Of a DNA stretch of 58,658 nt, positions 31,256 through 40,266 are shown in pieces. The DNA lies in assembly GCA_002786915.1 (NCBI GenBank), contig PCUV01000059.1, forward strand, positions 1 to 58,658, written 5' to 3'. Made by a program: the position numbers and the translations under genes. The notes under the pieces were generated by a model. It worked only from the letters and a program-made list of their open reading frames with translations. It had not been told where the DNA came from and did no database searches. Within the stretch, counting starts at the first letter, position 1. Each line of letters opens with the position of its first letter. This stretch comes from Comamonadaceae bacterium CG12_big_fil_rev_8_21_14_0_65_59_15. Its GTDB lineage: Bacteria; Pseudomonadota; Gammaproteobacteria; Burkholderiales; Burkholderiaceae_C.

Positions 31256-31978
31256 ATGCGCCAAATCTTTCTCGACACTGAAACCACCGGTCTGGCGGCA
31301 GACAACGGCGACCGCATCATCGAAATCGGTTGCGTCGAAATGTTGCGACGCAAGCCCACCGGCAACAACCGCCACATCTACGTCAACCCGGGGCGTGACA
31401 GCCACGAAGAAGCGCTCAAGGTGCACGGCATTACCAGCGAATTTCTCAAAGACAAGCCGCGTTTTGAGGAAATTGTGGACGACTTGCTGGCGTACCTGAG
31501 CGGCGCGCACCTGGTCATCCATAACGCACCGTTTGACCTGGGTTTTCTGAACATGGAACTGGCCTTGCTGGGCCGCCCTAAACTCGAATCCGTGGTCGCC
31601 AGCGTGACCGACTCATTGGTGATGGCCAAAGAGCTGTACCCGGGCAAACGCAATTCGCTTGATGCCTTGTGCGACCGGCTCGAGGTGGACAACTCTGGCC
31701 GTGCACTGCACGGCGCGCTGCTCGACGCCGAGTTGCTGGCGGATGTTTATATCAACCTCACGCGCGGGCAAAACAACCTGCTGATGGACGACGCCAACGC
31801 GCAAGACGCCAGCGGGCACAGCGTGCCCCTGATAGATTTGCGTGCGTTTACCCTGCCGGTGATTGCGGCCAGTGCCGAAGAGGTGGCTGCGCACGAAGAC
31901 GTGCTGCGGCAAATTGACGAGTCCAGCAAAGGCAAGACGGTGTGGCGCCAGCTTGACGCGGCTGTGCCCGCTGTTTGA
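31256..31978 (+). CDS. dnaQ: DNA polymerase III epsilon subunit
   Basis: 3'-5' proofreading exonuclease of the replicative polymerase. The 240-aa protein has Exo I FLDTETTGLAADNGDRIIEI at the N-terminus, Exo II VIHNAPFDLGFLN near residue 95, and Exo III HGALLDAELLADVYINLTRG with the DEDDh His-Asp near 155. Its C-terminal tail, expected to contact the polymerase subunit, is VWRQLDAAVPAV. It is preceded by the ISC operon and followed by an exporter gene 43 bp downstream. Confidence 0.95.
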   Translation: MRQIFLDTETTGLAADNGDRIIEIGCVEMLRRKPTGNNRHIYVNPGRDSHEEALKVHGITSEFLKDKPRFEEIVDDLLAYLSGAHLVIHNAPFDLGFLNMELALLGRPKLESVVASVTDSLVMAKELYPGKRNSLDALCDRLEVDNSGRALHGALLDAELLADVYINLTRGQNNLLMDDANAQDASGHSVPLIDLRAFTLPVIAASAEEVAAHEDVLRQIDESSKGKTVWRQLDAAVPAV

Positions 31979-32021
31979 TCGCACGCGGCCACCTGCGGCC
32001 GCTTTTGCAGTGCACCCGTTC

Positions 32022-32909
32022 ATGCGTTCCCAGCGGCTAGCCAACGCCTTGCCCTTGCTGGCCGTGCTGGGGTCAGTGACGGCGCTGGGCGTGGGCACGT
32101 CGTTTGCCAAGCAACTTTTTCCGATCGTTGGTTCTTTGGGCACGACCGCGCTGCGCGTGGGCCTGTCGGCCTTGCTGTTGCTGGCACTGTGGCGGCCCTG
32201 GCGCTGGCCGCTGGCGCGTGCCGACGCGGCTGCAGTTCTGCGCTATGGTGTGGCGTTGGGGTTCATGAACCTGTTGTTTTACATGGCCTTGCGTACCATT
32301 CCGTTTGGGCTGGCGGTGGCGATCGAATTTTCTGGACCTCTGGCGGTGGCGTTGTATTCGTCGCGCAAGCCGATTGACTTTGTCTGGTTGGCGCTGGCTG
32401 TCGTGGGCTTGAGCCTGCTGCTTCCCCTGGGACACAGCGCTGCGGCACTGGACGCAGTCGGGGTGCTGTTTGCGCTGGCTGCTGCGGTCTGCTGGGGTGC
32501 CTACATTGTGTTTGGCAAGCGGCTGAGCCACCTGCATGCAGGTCAGTCGGTGGCGCTGGGCTTGGGCGTGGCGGCGCTGGCCGTGCTGCCGTTTGGCGTC
32601 TGGCAGGCTGGCAGTAGCCTGTTGGTGCCGCAGACGCTGTTGTTCGGTCTGGGCGTGGCGGCGGTATCCAGTGCCATTCCGATCTCACTCGAAATGGTGG
32701 CTTTGAAGCGCCTGCCGCAAGAGGCGTTTGGCGTTATGACCAGCATGGAGCCCGCCGTTGCTGCCTTGCTGGGCTTGCTGCTGTTGCACGAGCAACTCAC
32801 CGCTTTGCAGTGGTTGGCCATTGTCTGCATCATGCTGGCGGCGGCTGGCAGTTCGGTCACCGCGCGCCGGATGCCGACCGGCGTGCCAATCGCCGACCAG
32901 GTTCGCTAG
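32022..32909 (+). CDS. RhtA-like EamA-family exporter
   Basis: Ten-TM DMT exporter of 295 aa, the same length as E. coli RhtA (threonine/homoserine exporter). It begins MRSQRLANALPLLAVLGSV and has FMNLLFYMALRTIPFGLAVA, EFSGPLAVAL, then the second repeat (FALAAAVCWGAYIVFGKRL) and SSAIPISLEMVALKRLP. I recall RhtA-like proteins sharing the EFSGPLAVAL and LEMVALKRLP regions. The start chosen gives the RhtA N-terminus, and an upstream frame extension overlaps dnaQ. Amino-acid export is inferred from family resemblance. Confidence 0.85.
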   Translation: MRSQRLANALPLLAVLGSVTALGVGTSFAKQLFPIVGSLGTTALRVGLSALLLLALWRPWRWPLARADAAAVLRYGVALGFMNLLFYMALRTIPFGLAVAIEFSGPLAVALYSSRKPIDFVWLALAVVGLSLLLPLGHSAAALDAVGVLFALAAAVCWGAYIVFGKRLSHLHAGQSVALGLGVAALAVLPFGVWQAGSSLLVPQTLLFGLGVAAVSSAIPISLEMVALKRLPQEAFGVMTSMEPAVAALLGLLLLHEQLTALQWLAIVCIMLAAAGSSVTARRMPTGVPIADQVR

Positions 32910-32942
32910 GGCTAACTGCCAAGCATGCACATTCACCCCAAA

Positions 32943-33053
32943 TGATGAAATTGACTCGTCATTCCCGCGCAGGCGGGAATCCATGGTTTGCTGAGATGCT
33001 GGATTCCCGCCTACGCGGGAATGACGAAGCTCGGCGTATTTCACGTTAACCCT
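32943..33053. repeat. Dispersed repeat with two dRS3-like hairpins, copy 2
   Basis: ATTCCCGCGCAGGCGGGAAT and ATTCCCGCCTACGCGGGAAT lie in opposite arms of a larger palindrome (GTCATTCCCGC ... GCGGGAATGAC). The outer flanks GATGAAATTG and CGGCGTATTTCACGTTAAC match copy 1 at 4443-4511 in reverse orientation. Copy 1 looks like an internally deleted version of this one. Confidence 0.75.
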
Positions 33054-33088
33054 TTGATGATTATTTAAATGGGGGTACACATAAAATA

Positions 33089-33166
33089 TGTTGACGGTCG
33101 TCGAGACACCAGTTTTCCAAAACAGGCCGAAAAAATTTGCCGCCAAAGACATAAAAAGGTCGTGAA
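33089..33166 (+). pseudogene. Remnant of a RelE/HigB-like toxin gene
   Basis: The 25-codon frame starts MLTVVETPVFQ, which resembles the N-terminus of a RelE/HigB-like toxin family I recall, and then ends early. It lies 2 bp before a second start (33169) with the layout toxin then antitoxin. I read it as an internally deleted toxin. The match is short and from memory. Confidence 0.35.
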
Positions 33167-33168
33167 CT

Positions 33169-33237
33169 ATGGACATTAAAACGATTGACATTGAAAAAAT
33201 CGCGCTGGCCATTGAAGCCGATGCGGGCGAATCAGAT
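33169..33237 (+). pseudogene. Remnant of an antitoxin gene, N-terminus only
   Basis: MDIKTIDIEKIALAIEADAG resembles the N-terminus of HTH antitoxins paired with HigB/RelE toxins. After about 23 residues the similarity stops and the frame simply runs antisense into the PP2C gene ending at 33255. This marks a recombination junction at the distal edge of the kinase/FHA operon. The rest of 32910-33254 holds only the repeat and these remnants. Confidence 0.4.
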
Positions 33238-33254
33238 TCTGCGCGAGCAGGTGC

Positions 33255-34034
33255 TTACTGCGGCTTGAGCTGGCGCGGCTGGCCCAGCCCAAGAATCGCA
33301 ACCGTCAAATTGTCTTGTCCCGGCCTATCTTTCGCCAAAACCGTCGTTACAAGCTCTTCGGCCAAGTGTTGCGCATCACCAGTCCAGCAAGCTGCAATTT
33401 CGCCACCGTCCAGAGCTGCATACAAGCCATCGCTGCACAGCAACATTTGGTCGCCCGCAACCAGCTCAAACGCTTGCGGATTTTGGTCTATCAAATCCAG
33501 TTGAGTCAGGCCCAGGTAACTGGTCAGTGCTGCCCGTTCGGGGTGGCTCTGGGCTTCTAGCACGCTGATCACCCCGTTGGCGGCATCACGGTCAAGCTCA
33601 ACAGCAAAGACATGATCTTGCGTCAATTGCGTCAACTTGCCTTGGCGCAGCAAGTACAGGCGGCTGTCGCCAACGGATACCCAGTGCAAGACCTCTCCAT
33701 GCACCACGGCTGCAACCAGCGTAGTGCCCACGTGTTCTTCACCAACTTGTTGCGCCAAATTGACAATGGCCTGGTTGGCTTTGTCCAATGCCTGTAGCAG
33801 CGCCACTGGCACGCTCTCGCCAGCGGGTTTTGCCATGTAGCTTTGCAAAAAAAATTGCACCGCCAAATGGCTCGCCTCTCCGCCACAGGCCATACCGCCC
33901 ATGCCATCGGCCACCACAGCCAAAACACCGCCGTGAGCCACAAAAGCCTGATCGTCTTTGTCGCTGAAACCAAAAGCATCCTGCTGGCTGCTGCGCGCGC
34001 CAATGTGCTGACAGTTGCCGGGGTGAACCTGCAT
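33255..34034 (-). CDS. PP2C-family Ser/Thr protein phosphatase (second in cluster)
   Basis: Soluble 259-aa metal-dependent phosphatase that should reverse phosphorylation by the cluster kinase. All PP2C metal-site motifs are present: RSSQQDAFGF, VVADGMGGMACGGEASHLAV, VGTTLVAAVV, SVGDSRLYLLRQG, TQDHVF, LLCSDGLYAAL and DNLTVAIL. The start ATG overlaps the stop of the VWA-FHA gene (TGATG). It is the last gene of the minus-strand operon, ending at the decayed toxin-antitoxin remnants. Confidence 0.92.
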   Translation of the reverse strand: MQVHPGNCQHIGARSSQQDAFGFSDKDDQAFVAHGGVLAVVADGMGGMACGGEASHLAVQFFLQSYMAKPAGESVPVALLQALDKANQAIVNLAQQVGEEHVGTTLVAAVVHGEVLHWVSVGDSRLYLLRQGKLTQLTQDHVFAVELDRDAANGVISVLEAQSHPERAALTSYLGLTQLDLIDQNPQAFELVAGDQMLLCSDGLYAALDGGEIAACWTGDAQHLAEELVTTVLAKDRPGQDNLTVAILGLGQPRQLKPQ

Positions 34035-35662
34035 CACAGTCTTTTCAGAATCGTCAGACGCAATTCGGTTCGGCCCACCAAAATCAGATCACCATCACTT
34101 ACCCTGCGTCGGCCTGTAATGGGCGATCCGTTAATGGCGGTGCCGTTGGTGGAGCCCAGGTCATCGACAAACAATAGGCCTCCCTCAGCTGACAAAACGC
34201 TGTTTCTGGATGAGACTTCACTGTCGTCGTCGATCACTACTGCGCAACTGGCGGCACGCCCGATCATCGACTCCGCGCCAACCTCTGTGCGCCATTCACG
34301 CCCACGATGGGCTCCGTTGACGGCTGTGAGTTGAATAGGCAGACCAGCGCGGGGTATGACCATGGCCGTGGCAGGTGTATCTATCGGTTTCTGAACAGTT
34401 TGGGGTGGCGTGGGTTCTGGCGATGGTGCGGGCGGAGACACGGGTTCAGACTTTTTACGCCGCGTCAGCAAAAACCCCAAAAATGCCACCACACCAGCGC
34501 CACCCGCAGCCCATAACCAAAGCGGCAAGCCTGCAACTGTTGCGGGTGCAACTGCGGCGGCGGGTTCAGATGCCGCAGCGGTCGGTGTCACCGCACCTGG
34601 CACCAGTCGCACTTCACTGGTGGCGGTCAAAACCCTCTGGTCTGCTTGAAGCTTGACGCGCAGCGGGTAAGCTCGGCCATCGCCAGGGCAAGCGGTGCAC
34701 TCCAGCAGCAACAAATTGGCCTCGTGGATGGTGCCGTTTAGCGCGCTGTAAATCTGTGCCAAGGGTTTGCTGCCTGCCGCCACAAATTCGCCGCCGGAGG
34801 CATGTGCCAATGTCCCCAGCAGCTTGAAACCTTGATCTTTATCGGTGGCTGAAACGCTTGCGGCTGCAAAACCAATGGCATAAATCGGTACCGGTTCTTC
34901 CTGGATACGTGCCAGTGTTTCTGCCAGCGTACTGCCGCCCGCTGCGTCTGCAATACCGTCGCTTAAAGTCACAATCACGCGCCTGCGTGGCAGGTCTGCG
35001 TCAGCGCGTCGCCCCATGTCCAGCGCGCGCATCAGGCCCTCGTTCAGGCGTGTGTGTACGTCGGTCAGTGCCAGTTCATCGATTTTTGCCTTCAGCGCGG
35101 CTTTGTCTGCCGTGAAGTCTTGCACCGTCTTGACCGTTTCACCAAAGCTGACAATGGCTGCGCGGTCTTTGTCACTCATTTTTTCAGTCCATTGCATCAA
35201 GGCGCTGCGAATCTGGGCAAATTGGTCTGGTTTGAGCGACTTTGACACGTCAACTAAAAAGATCGTGGCAATGCCTTCACCCGTATTGGCAAACGCCTGA
35301 AAAGACTGTGGCACGGCCGGGTACGGGCCAATGTCAGCTTGCAGTTGGTCGGCTTTGATGTTTGATACCGCCGCGCCACTCTCTGATCGAATGTCCAAAT
35401 AAACCGCCACCTTGGGTGTGGCTGCGCGCGCCTGGATGATGCGCACGCTGCCGGCCACCACTGAATTGACGGCAGGCGCTGGTGTTGATGCGGGCAAGGC
35501 CGCAGCCGATGCGCTGGGTGCCGCAGCGGCAGCCGTTACTGCACCAGAAACCGCCAATGCTGGTGCGGCGGGGACGCTCGCCGCAGCAGCTACATCTGCA
35601 GCGCAGGCCACTTGTGACAGTAAAACAAGAAACAGGCCCAAGTACCAGGCACGATGCATCAT
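34034..35662 (-). CDS. VWA-domain protein with TM anchor and C-terminal FHA domain
   Basis: This 542-aa protein is built as signal peptide (residues 1-21, ...SQVACA), Ala-rich stretch, VWA domain at about 80-290 with MIDAS motifs (FLVDVSKSLKPDQ, DVHTRLNEGLM, TLSDGIADAAGG), Cys pair LECTACPG, Ala/Pro linker, TM (LPLWLWAAGGAGVVAFLGFL) near 375, RRKK stop-transfer, and a cytoplasmic FHA domain at about 435-540 (MIGRAASCAVVIDDDSEVSS, then DLGSTNGTAING). The VWA would be periplasmic, with a phosphothreonine reader inside the cell. The FHA has SSRNS where SxxH is usual. It overlaps both neighbours by 1-4 bp. Confidence 0.9.
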   Translation of the reverse strand: MMHRAWYLGLFLVLLSQVACAADVAAAASVPAAPALAVSGAVTAAAAAPSASAAALPASTPAPAVNSVVAGSVRIIQARAATPKVAVYLDIRSESGAAVSNIKADQLQADIGPYPAVPQSFQAFANTGEGIATIFLVDVSKSLKPDQFAQIRSALMQWTEKMSDKDRAAIVSFGETVKTVQDFTADKAALKAKIDELALTDVHTRLNEGLMRALDMGRRADADLPRRRVIVTLSDGIADAAGGSTLAETLARIQEEPVPIYAIGFAAASVSATDKDQGFKLLGTLAHASGGEFVAAGSKPLAQIYSALNGTIHEANLLLLECTACPGDGRAYPLRVKLQADQRVLTATSEVRLVPGAVTPTAAASEPAAAVAPATVAGLPLWLWAAGGAGVVAFLGFLLTRRKKSEPVSPPAPSPEPTPPQTVQKPIDTPATAMVIPRAGLPIQLTAVNGAHRGREWRTEVGAESMIGRAASCAVVIDDDSEVSSRNSVLSAEGGLLFVDDLGSTNGTAINGSPITGRRRVSDGDLILVGRTELRLTILKRL

Positions 35663-36426
35663 TGGTCTTTTCCTACATACAAACGGTTAATCAAATTTCG
35701 TAGCGTGTAATGCCCGGCTTCATTGACGCTACGCTCTTCACGCGCCTGCACCAGGTTCATCAGCAACACCAAAAAAGCGCTTTGCACCAGTGCTACCAGG
35801 GTGGTGTAAAAAGCCACGCCCAGAGATGAGGTCAACACCTTCAAATCCACCTGTTCGGGATTGATCTGTTCCATGGCCAGCGCAATGCCAATGACCGTGC
35901 CAATAAAGCCGATAGTCGGAATCACCCAGACGATGTAGCGCGCCAAGGCATAGCGCAAATCAACCCGGTGCGCAATCAGTTCCAGCGAACTGTTGAGCAC
36001 GCTCACGGTTTGATCGACCGAACGGCTGGCCTGAAACTGCAAAATACACAGGTCAATCAAATACGGCAAAAACCCGTGTTCGCCGTTGAACTGGCCGGTA
36101 GTCTGGCGGCGAATGGCGGGCAAGTCTGGTGACTGCAACACCGTCTCGCCGTCTTCGGGCAACAGGTGTTGCGCAACAAAGGCAAATTCACGCTCGGCCA
36201 CGCGCCAACGCACAAAAAATTCACCCAGTCCGACAAAGAAAAACAAGTGCATCACATTCTGAATGGTCAGCGGGTAGGGAAACGTGTTGGTGGCCGCATC
36301 CAGCAGGATGATGCCCGTCGGCCCCTTGCCCAGCAGCACGGTGGCGATGCCGATGAAGACGCAGCCTGCCAGCAAAGACAGCCCAAACACCATGCCCCGA
36401 TGTGGCAATAACCAAATGGATTTCAT
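35659..36426 (-). CDS. MotA/TolQ/ExbB-family proton channel protein
   Basis: Membrane protein of 255 aa. Two N-terminal TMs (MVFGLSLLAGCVFIGIATVL, NVMHLFFFVGLGEFFV) are followed by a cytoplasmic region, then a TM pair at about 165-235 with the family core VWVIPTIGFIGTVIGIALAM and SLGVAFYTTLVALVQSAFLV, which has the Thr/Gly pattern of MotA/ExbB channels. No flagellar, Tol or TonB genes are nearby. The likely partner is the MotB/ExbD-like protein at 41147-41860 in the same operon. ATGA overlaps exist at both ends. Confidence 0.88.
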   Translation of the reverse strand: MKSIWLLPHRGMVFGLSLLAGCVFIGIATVLLGKGPTGIILLDAATNTFPYPLTIQNVMHLFFFVGLGEFFVRWRVAEREFAFVAQHLLPEDGETVLQSPDLPAIRRQTTGQFNGEHGFLPYLIDLCILQFQASRSVDQTVSVLNSSLELIAHRVDLRYALARYIVWVIPTIGFIGTVIGIALAMEQINPEQVDLKVLTSSLGVAFYTTLVALVQSAFLVLLMNLVQAREERSVNEAGHYTLRNLINRLYVGKDQ

Positions 36427-36806
36427 GCGCCACACACCTCACAACGCTTGTTTTTGACCTTGACCGCACCGCACGCGCAGCGCAGCAACGCAGCGCCCGC
36501 TGGCGGCATGACTGCTACTGGTGAACACTTTAAATCTAGCGCTCGCAACAGTTCTCTCACTGGCATGGTCACGCTGCCAAAGCGCAGCGCATCTTGGGGC
36601 GAAATCAGCTCTTGCCGCACATTAATTTGCGCTCCCCCCACGCGCAGCAATACCGTGCCCTGGGTGCTGCGGCAGTCGGTAACCAACAACTTGCCGTCGA
36701 CCAAAAACTCCAGCTCTGCATGAACCCGGCTCACCGACTCATCGGCCAGCACGATGTCGCAAGTGGGCGCGCGGCCGATGGTGTACTTGCGATCAGAGTG
36801 ATGCAT
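36423..36806 (-). CDS. Small FHA-domain protein with C-terminal zinc ribbon
   Basis: Soluble 127-aa protein. The FHA core is YTIGRAPTCDIVLADESVSR followed by VHAELEF and DCRSTQGT, including the Gly-Arg and Ser-x-x-His phosphothreonine-binding residues. The C-terminal 25 residues hold two Cys pairs (LRCACG, RCEVCG), a probable zinc ribbon. It overlaps the FRG gene end by 14 bp and the channel gene start as ATGA. Confidence 0.88.
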   Translation of the reverse strand: MHHSDRKYTIGRAPTCDIVLADESVSRVHAELEFLVDGKLLVTDCRSTQGTVLLRVGGAQINVRQELISPQDALRFGSVTMPVRELLRALDLKCSPVAVMPPAGAALLRCACGAVKVKNKRCEVCGA

Positions 36807-37752
36807 CTTCTTTGTGGACTGCTTTGAGATACTCGGCGACTTTGTCCATCTCTGGATACACGTACGGTTTGGTAACGCCCAGTCTGGCCAGCGACTTCAG
36901 ATTAATATCGCAGCCAAGTCTTATCTTGGTCAGCTTGCGTATTGGATGCCAACCAGATTCAAGCGAGGCATTTATTCGTAAGGCGTCAGCTTGGCTCGGT
37001 TCGTACTGAAGCAGTTTGATGGGTTTGTTAGCATCCGCCAAATTCATACCGAAAAGTAAAAAGGCTCCCTTTTGTCCATGTAGGCGCGCATTGGTGTACT
37101 TTGGTTTTACGCACAGCACTGAAAACAGATGCACCGGATTAATAAGGGGACGAAAGTGACTTTTTTCCTCGCGGACATCATGCAGAAGAAAATCTGCACT
37201 TGGCTGCCCCTTAAAGCCTACCATGTCATGCAGGAAACGCACCGCATCCCGGTGTAGCGATGTCTTTGATTTGTCCTTTGACGCGCCGTCGTTCGTCAAT
37301 GGCGACTTAGCCAAATTGGCTACCACGCTGACTGCGTCGGAATCGTAGTATTTCACCTGATCCCGATCGATCTCCAGAACATACACCACCCCCGTCTCCC
37401 CAGACTCGGGTTGGTCCAGTGCAAAATATAGCGCGCCAAGCACGTCTTCACTCATATCCAGCATGCGGGTCGGCGCCAGATAATGCTGCATCCGTGCGAG
37501 CTTATCAAAGGCAGTCTTGTCCACTGCAAACTCTTGATCGTTGAAACGCTGCATTTCTCGATAAATATGGTGCTCACGGTCCAGGTATCCACGAAAAACC
37601 GATGGAGTCACAGCTTGGTCTCTATAGTCCGATGGTTCGCCGCGAAAATACAAGATGTTGTTCTCGTCAGTTTTTTTAATATTCAACACTATCGCGATGA
37701 GCGTGTCAATGCTTTGTGCCTCTTCAACTACGACAGGAAAATGTATCGGCAT
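36793..37752 (-). CDS. FRG-domain protein
   Basis: Protein of about 319 aa with the FRG signature near the N-terminus: ILYFRGEPSDYRDQAVTPSV followed by FRGYLDREHHIYREM and LARMQHYLAPTRMLDMSED. FRG domains are found in bacterial conflict and abortive-infection contexts, and the biochemical activity is not settled. I chose the ATG giving MPIHFPVVVEE with AAAAGG upstream. The frame is open 32 codons further. It is AT-richer than the flanking genes, suggesting recent acquisition. It is separated from the kinase gene by 136 bp, the largest gap in the operon. Confidence 0.82.
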   Translation of the reverse strand: MPIHFPVVVEEAQSIDTLIAIVLNIKKTDENNILYFRGEPSDYRDQAVTPSVFRGYLDREHHIYREMQRFNDQEFAVDKTAFDKLARMQHYLAPTRMLDMSEDVLGALYFALDQPESGETGVVYVLEIDRDQVKYYDSDAVSVVANLAKSPLTNDGASKDKSKTSLHRDAVRFLHDMVGFKGQPSADFLLHDVREEKSHFRPLINPVHLFSVLCVKPKYTNARLHGQKGAFLLFGMNLADANKPIKLLQYEPSQADALRINASLESGWHPIRKLTKIRLGCDINLKSLARLGVTKPYVYPEMDKVAEYLKAVHKEDASL

Positions 37753-37888
37753 GATTGCAAACCTTTTATGGTTAAGTAGATATTTTGTACGGTTGGCCTT
37801 GCCTAGCAGAGGATAAATATCCCATAATTTCTCTTGCGAGTCGCACATTAAGGTGTCAATAGTTGAAGTCCATTGAACCCTACGCTAT

Positions 37889-39970
37889 CTATTTGCTGTA
37901 AAGATCGCATGCTGACGGGCGTGGTGGTTGCTTGCATTCTTCTTTTATCAAAATTGATCTTTCTTCACCAGATGGCTCATTGAGCCATATTGGTTCAATA
38001 CTATTGGCAGTGAAATACGCTGCGATCAATCGATTTTCCCCACTTGCACGTTCTCCTGTTTCAAGAAGAAAATTTATATGGTGCATACAGTTATGTGGCT
38101 CACAAATATAGCCGCCAAAATAGGTATTATCGTTTACGCTAACTCGTTGAAATCCAGTTTCAAGCCCTCCACCAATAATCCACCACCCTTCATTATTTTC
38201 AGTGACCGATATTTTAGATTTAAAAAATATTGAAATCATATTTTCTCTAAATGCAATGTCGTCACGAAGTACATCCCAAATGTGTGGACATTTCTTACTA
38301 TTGTCGCGAAGACAGGCGTCAACGGCTTCAATTTTTATGAGCGGATGTCGTATGCTTCGTACTCTGATTGCTTTTAGACCGTCAAATCCCCAGAATACTG
38401 TGGAACCACCGTTTCCACCTTTTTCATCCTTGACCAGCGGTAGGCCCTTTTCCTCGACGATTTTTATCGCACCTGAGAGCTTCACTGAAGCGATCACGAT
38501 TTTGCCGTCTGAAATATTAATAAACTTATATTCATCACTGCAAGCATTGCCACCACATGAGGTATGAATGAGCGCATCCATTAGGCTGTCGCCATTGAAG
38601 TCCTTCTGCGCATCAATCGAAACGTGTTCGTCGCTCGGACCTATGTATCGCTTGCCATCGAGTGTGGCCACGAGAGTAGCTAAATAGCCATCAGGTTCGA
38701 GTTTTTCCACAGCGTAAGTGACCACCCCGCGCTTGGCTTGTTGGACAATAATCGGGTTGACCGAGTGTCTAGCACCCCCGGTGGCTGCTGACCCAGGTTC
38801 ATCAACTGTCTGTGCATTTTTTTCAGACCTGTCTGACATAAAAAATGCAGCTAAAACGATAACCACTGTAAATCCAGCTACTCCCCACATCGTAGAGACC
38901 GACCAACGTTTCTCGACAGAACGGGTCGCCAATATTTTTTGCGGGGCATTTAGATCAAACTTCTCTACTATCACTGCTGCTTCCGCGGTATCAACTGTCT
39001 GACCACTTGCAAACAGCATTCGCTGAAACTCCGTCATCGTCTGCGGACGATTCTTGTGACCCACCGCCAGCCCCGACCGAAGCGCATTGGCGAGTGATGC
39101 TGATACCCCAAGCGCATCAACATCGAGCTCATCCTTGGCCACCCGCTCAGTGGCAGGCGGTGGCGGCTCACCAGCAACCGCGTGATACAGCACCGCCGCA
39201 CTGGCATAAATATCCGTCCACGGCCCTTGTTCACCCCGGCGGTGGTATTGCTCATACGGGGCGTAACCTTCTGACAGCACCACCGACAAGCTGCGACTGC
39301 GCTCACTCATGGCCTGGCGGGCTGCGCCAAAGTCCAGCAGGATGGCCCGGTTGCCGGTGGTCAGATAGATATTTTGCGGTTTGATGTCGCGGTGCAGAAA
39401 GTTTTTGGCATGGACTTCACGCAGTCCATCCAGTATCGGCATCAGGATGTCGATTGCCGTTTGCTCTGGCAGTTTGCCTTGCGGCTGCTGTGCAAGATAG
39501 TCGGCCAGCGTGATGCCGTCGTAATAGTCCATGACCAGATAGCCGGTGCCGTTTTCTTCAAAGAAATTGCGCACCCGCACAATGTTGGCATGGTCAAAGC
39601 GAGCCAGTGTGCGGGCTTCTTGCAGAAACTGAGTCAGACCATAACGAAAGTGCTCCGCATCGGCAGCAGAGTGTGCGCTGATAGTGACATGGTCGCCATC
39701 ACGTCCGGCCAAGTCACGCGGCAGGTATTCCTTGATGGCAACCTTGGTTTCCAGCTTGGTGTCAAACGCTAGGTAGGTGATGCCAAAACCGCCGGGCTTA
39801 CCCAGAACTTTGCCGATCAGGTATTGGCCATTGTTCAGCAGGGTGCGGTGCGGCAAGACCAATGGGCCACGCTTTTGGCTTTCGTCATAGCCGCAGTGCG
39901 GGCAAGTGCTAGCGTTGCCCTTCTCGGCGAAGCAGCCGGGGCAAAGGTGAGTGAATGCTGGGTTATTCAT
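37889..39970 (-). CDS. Hanks-type Ser/Thr protein kinase, membrane anchored
   Basis: Kinase of 693 aa. An N-terminal zinc ribbon (CPGCFAEKGNASTCPHCG) is followed by the kinase domain at about 40-315 with glycine loop GKPGGFGITYLAFD, VAIKEYLP, catalytic HRDIKPQNIYL, DFGAARQ, and a Tyr/Ser-rich activation region. A TM (WGVAGFTVVIVLAAFFM) lies near 390. The roughly 290-residue outer part contains DFNGDSLMDALIHTSCGG, resembling an FG-GAP/calcium-binding loop. The 3' half is AT-rich and the kinase half GC-rich, so the gene looks composite. The ATG overlaps the ParE toxin stop (ATGA). Confidence 0.92.
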   Translation of the reverse strand: MNNPAFTHLCPGCFAEKGNASTCPHCGYDESQKRGPLVLPHRTLLNNGQYLIGKVLGKPGGFGITYLAFDTKLETKVAIKEYLPRDLAGRDGDHVTISAHSAADAEHFRYGLTQFLQEARTLARFDHANIVRVRNFFEENGTGYLVMDYYDGITLADYLAQQPQGKLPEQTAIDILMPILDGLREVHAKNFLHRDIKPQNIYLTTGNRAILLDFGAARQAMSERSRSLSVVLSEGYAPYEQYHRRGEQGPWTDIYASAAVLYHAVAGEPPPPATERVAKDELDVDALGVSASLANALRSGLAVGHKNRPQTMTEFQRMLFASGQTVDTAEAAVIVEKFDLNAPQKILATRSVEKRWSVSTMWGVAGFTVVIVLAAFFMSDRSEKNAQTVDEPGSAATGGARHSVNPIIVQQAKRGVVTYAVEKLEPDGYLATLVATLDGKRYIGPSDEHVSIDAQKDFNGDSLMDALIHTSCGGNACSDEYKFINISDGKIVIASVKLSGAIKIVEEKGLPLVKDEKGGNGGSTVFWGFDGLKAIRVRSIRHPLIKIEAVDACLRDNSKKCPHIWDVLRDDIAFRENMISIFFKSKISVTENNEGWWIIGGGLETGFQRVSVNDNTYFGGYICEPHNCMHHINFLLETGERASGENRLIAAYFTANSIEPIWLNEPSGEERSILIKEECKQPPRPSACDLYSK

Positions 39971-40266
39971 TGGACTTTGATCCGCTCTACCCAATAATCC
40001 GGATGGCGATGTTGGTGAGAAACCGCGACGATCCAAACTTCATCGCCTCGCACCACATAGCGCAAGGTGTAAGGAAACCGATTCATCACATAGCGCCGGA
40101 CATCTTCTAGCTCGACAGGAAACATTAACGGTGTTCGGGCAATCCGGCTTGATGCCTCTCGCACAGCACTTTTGAAGCGCAACCCAAGACCAGGCTGTTG
40201 CTGCTCATACCAATCGCAAGCATCAGCCAATTCGTCATTGGCGATTTCAGCAAAGCGAATTTGCAT
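39967..40266 (-). CDS. ParE/RelE-family toxin within the kinase operon
   Basis: Toxin of 99 aa with the ParE layout: MQIRFAEIANDELADACDWY, FKSAVREASSRIARTPLMFP, RRYVMNRFPYTLRYVV, and AVSHQHRHPDYWVERI at the end. Family members inhibit gyrase (ParE) or cleave mRNA (RelE), and this sequence favours the ParE branch. It overlaps the antitoxin by 1 bp and the kinase start by 4 bp, so toxin and kinase should be translated from one message. Confidence 0.88.
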   Translation of the reverse strand: MQIRFAEIANDELADACDWYEQQQPGLGLRFKSAVREASSRIARTPLMFPVELEDVRRYVMNRFPYTLRYVVRGDEVWIVAVSHQHRHPDYWVERIKVQ

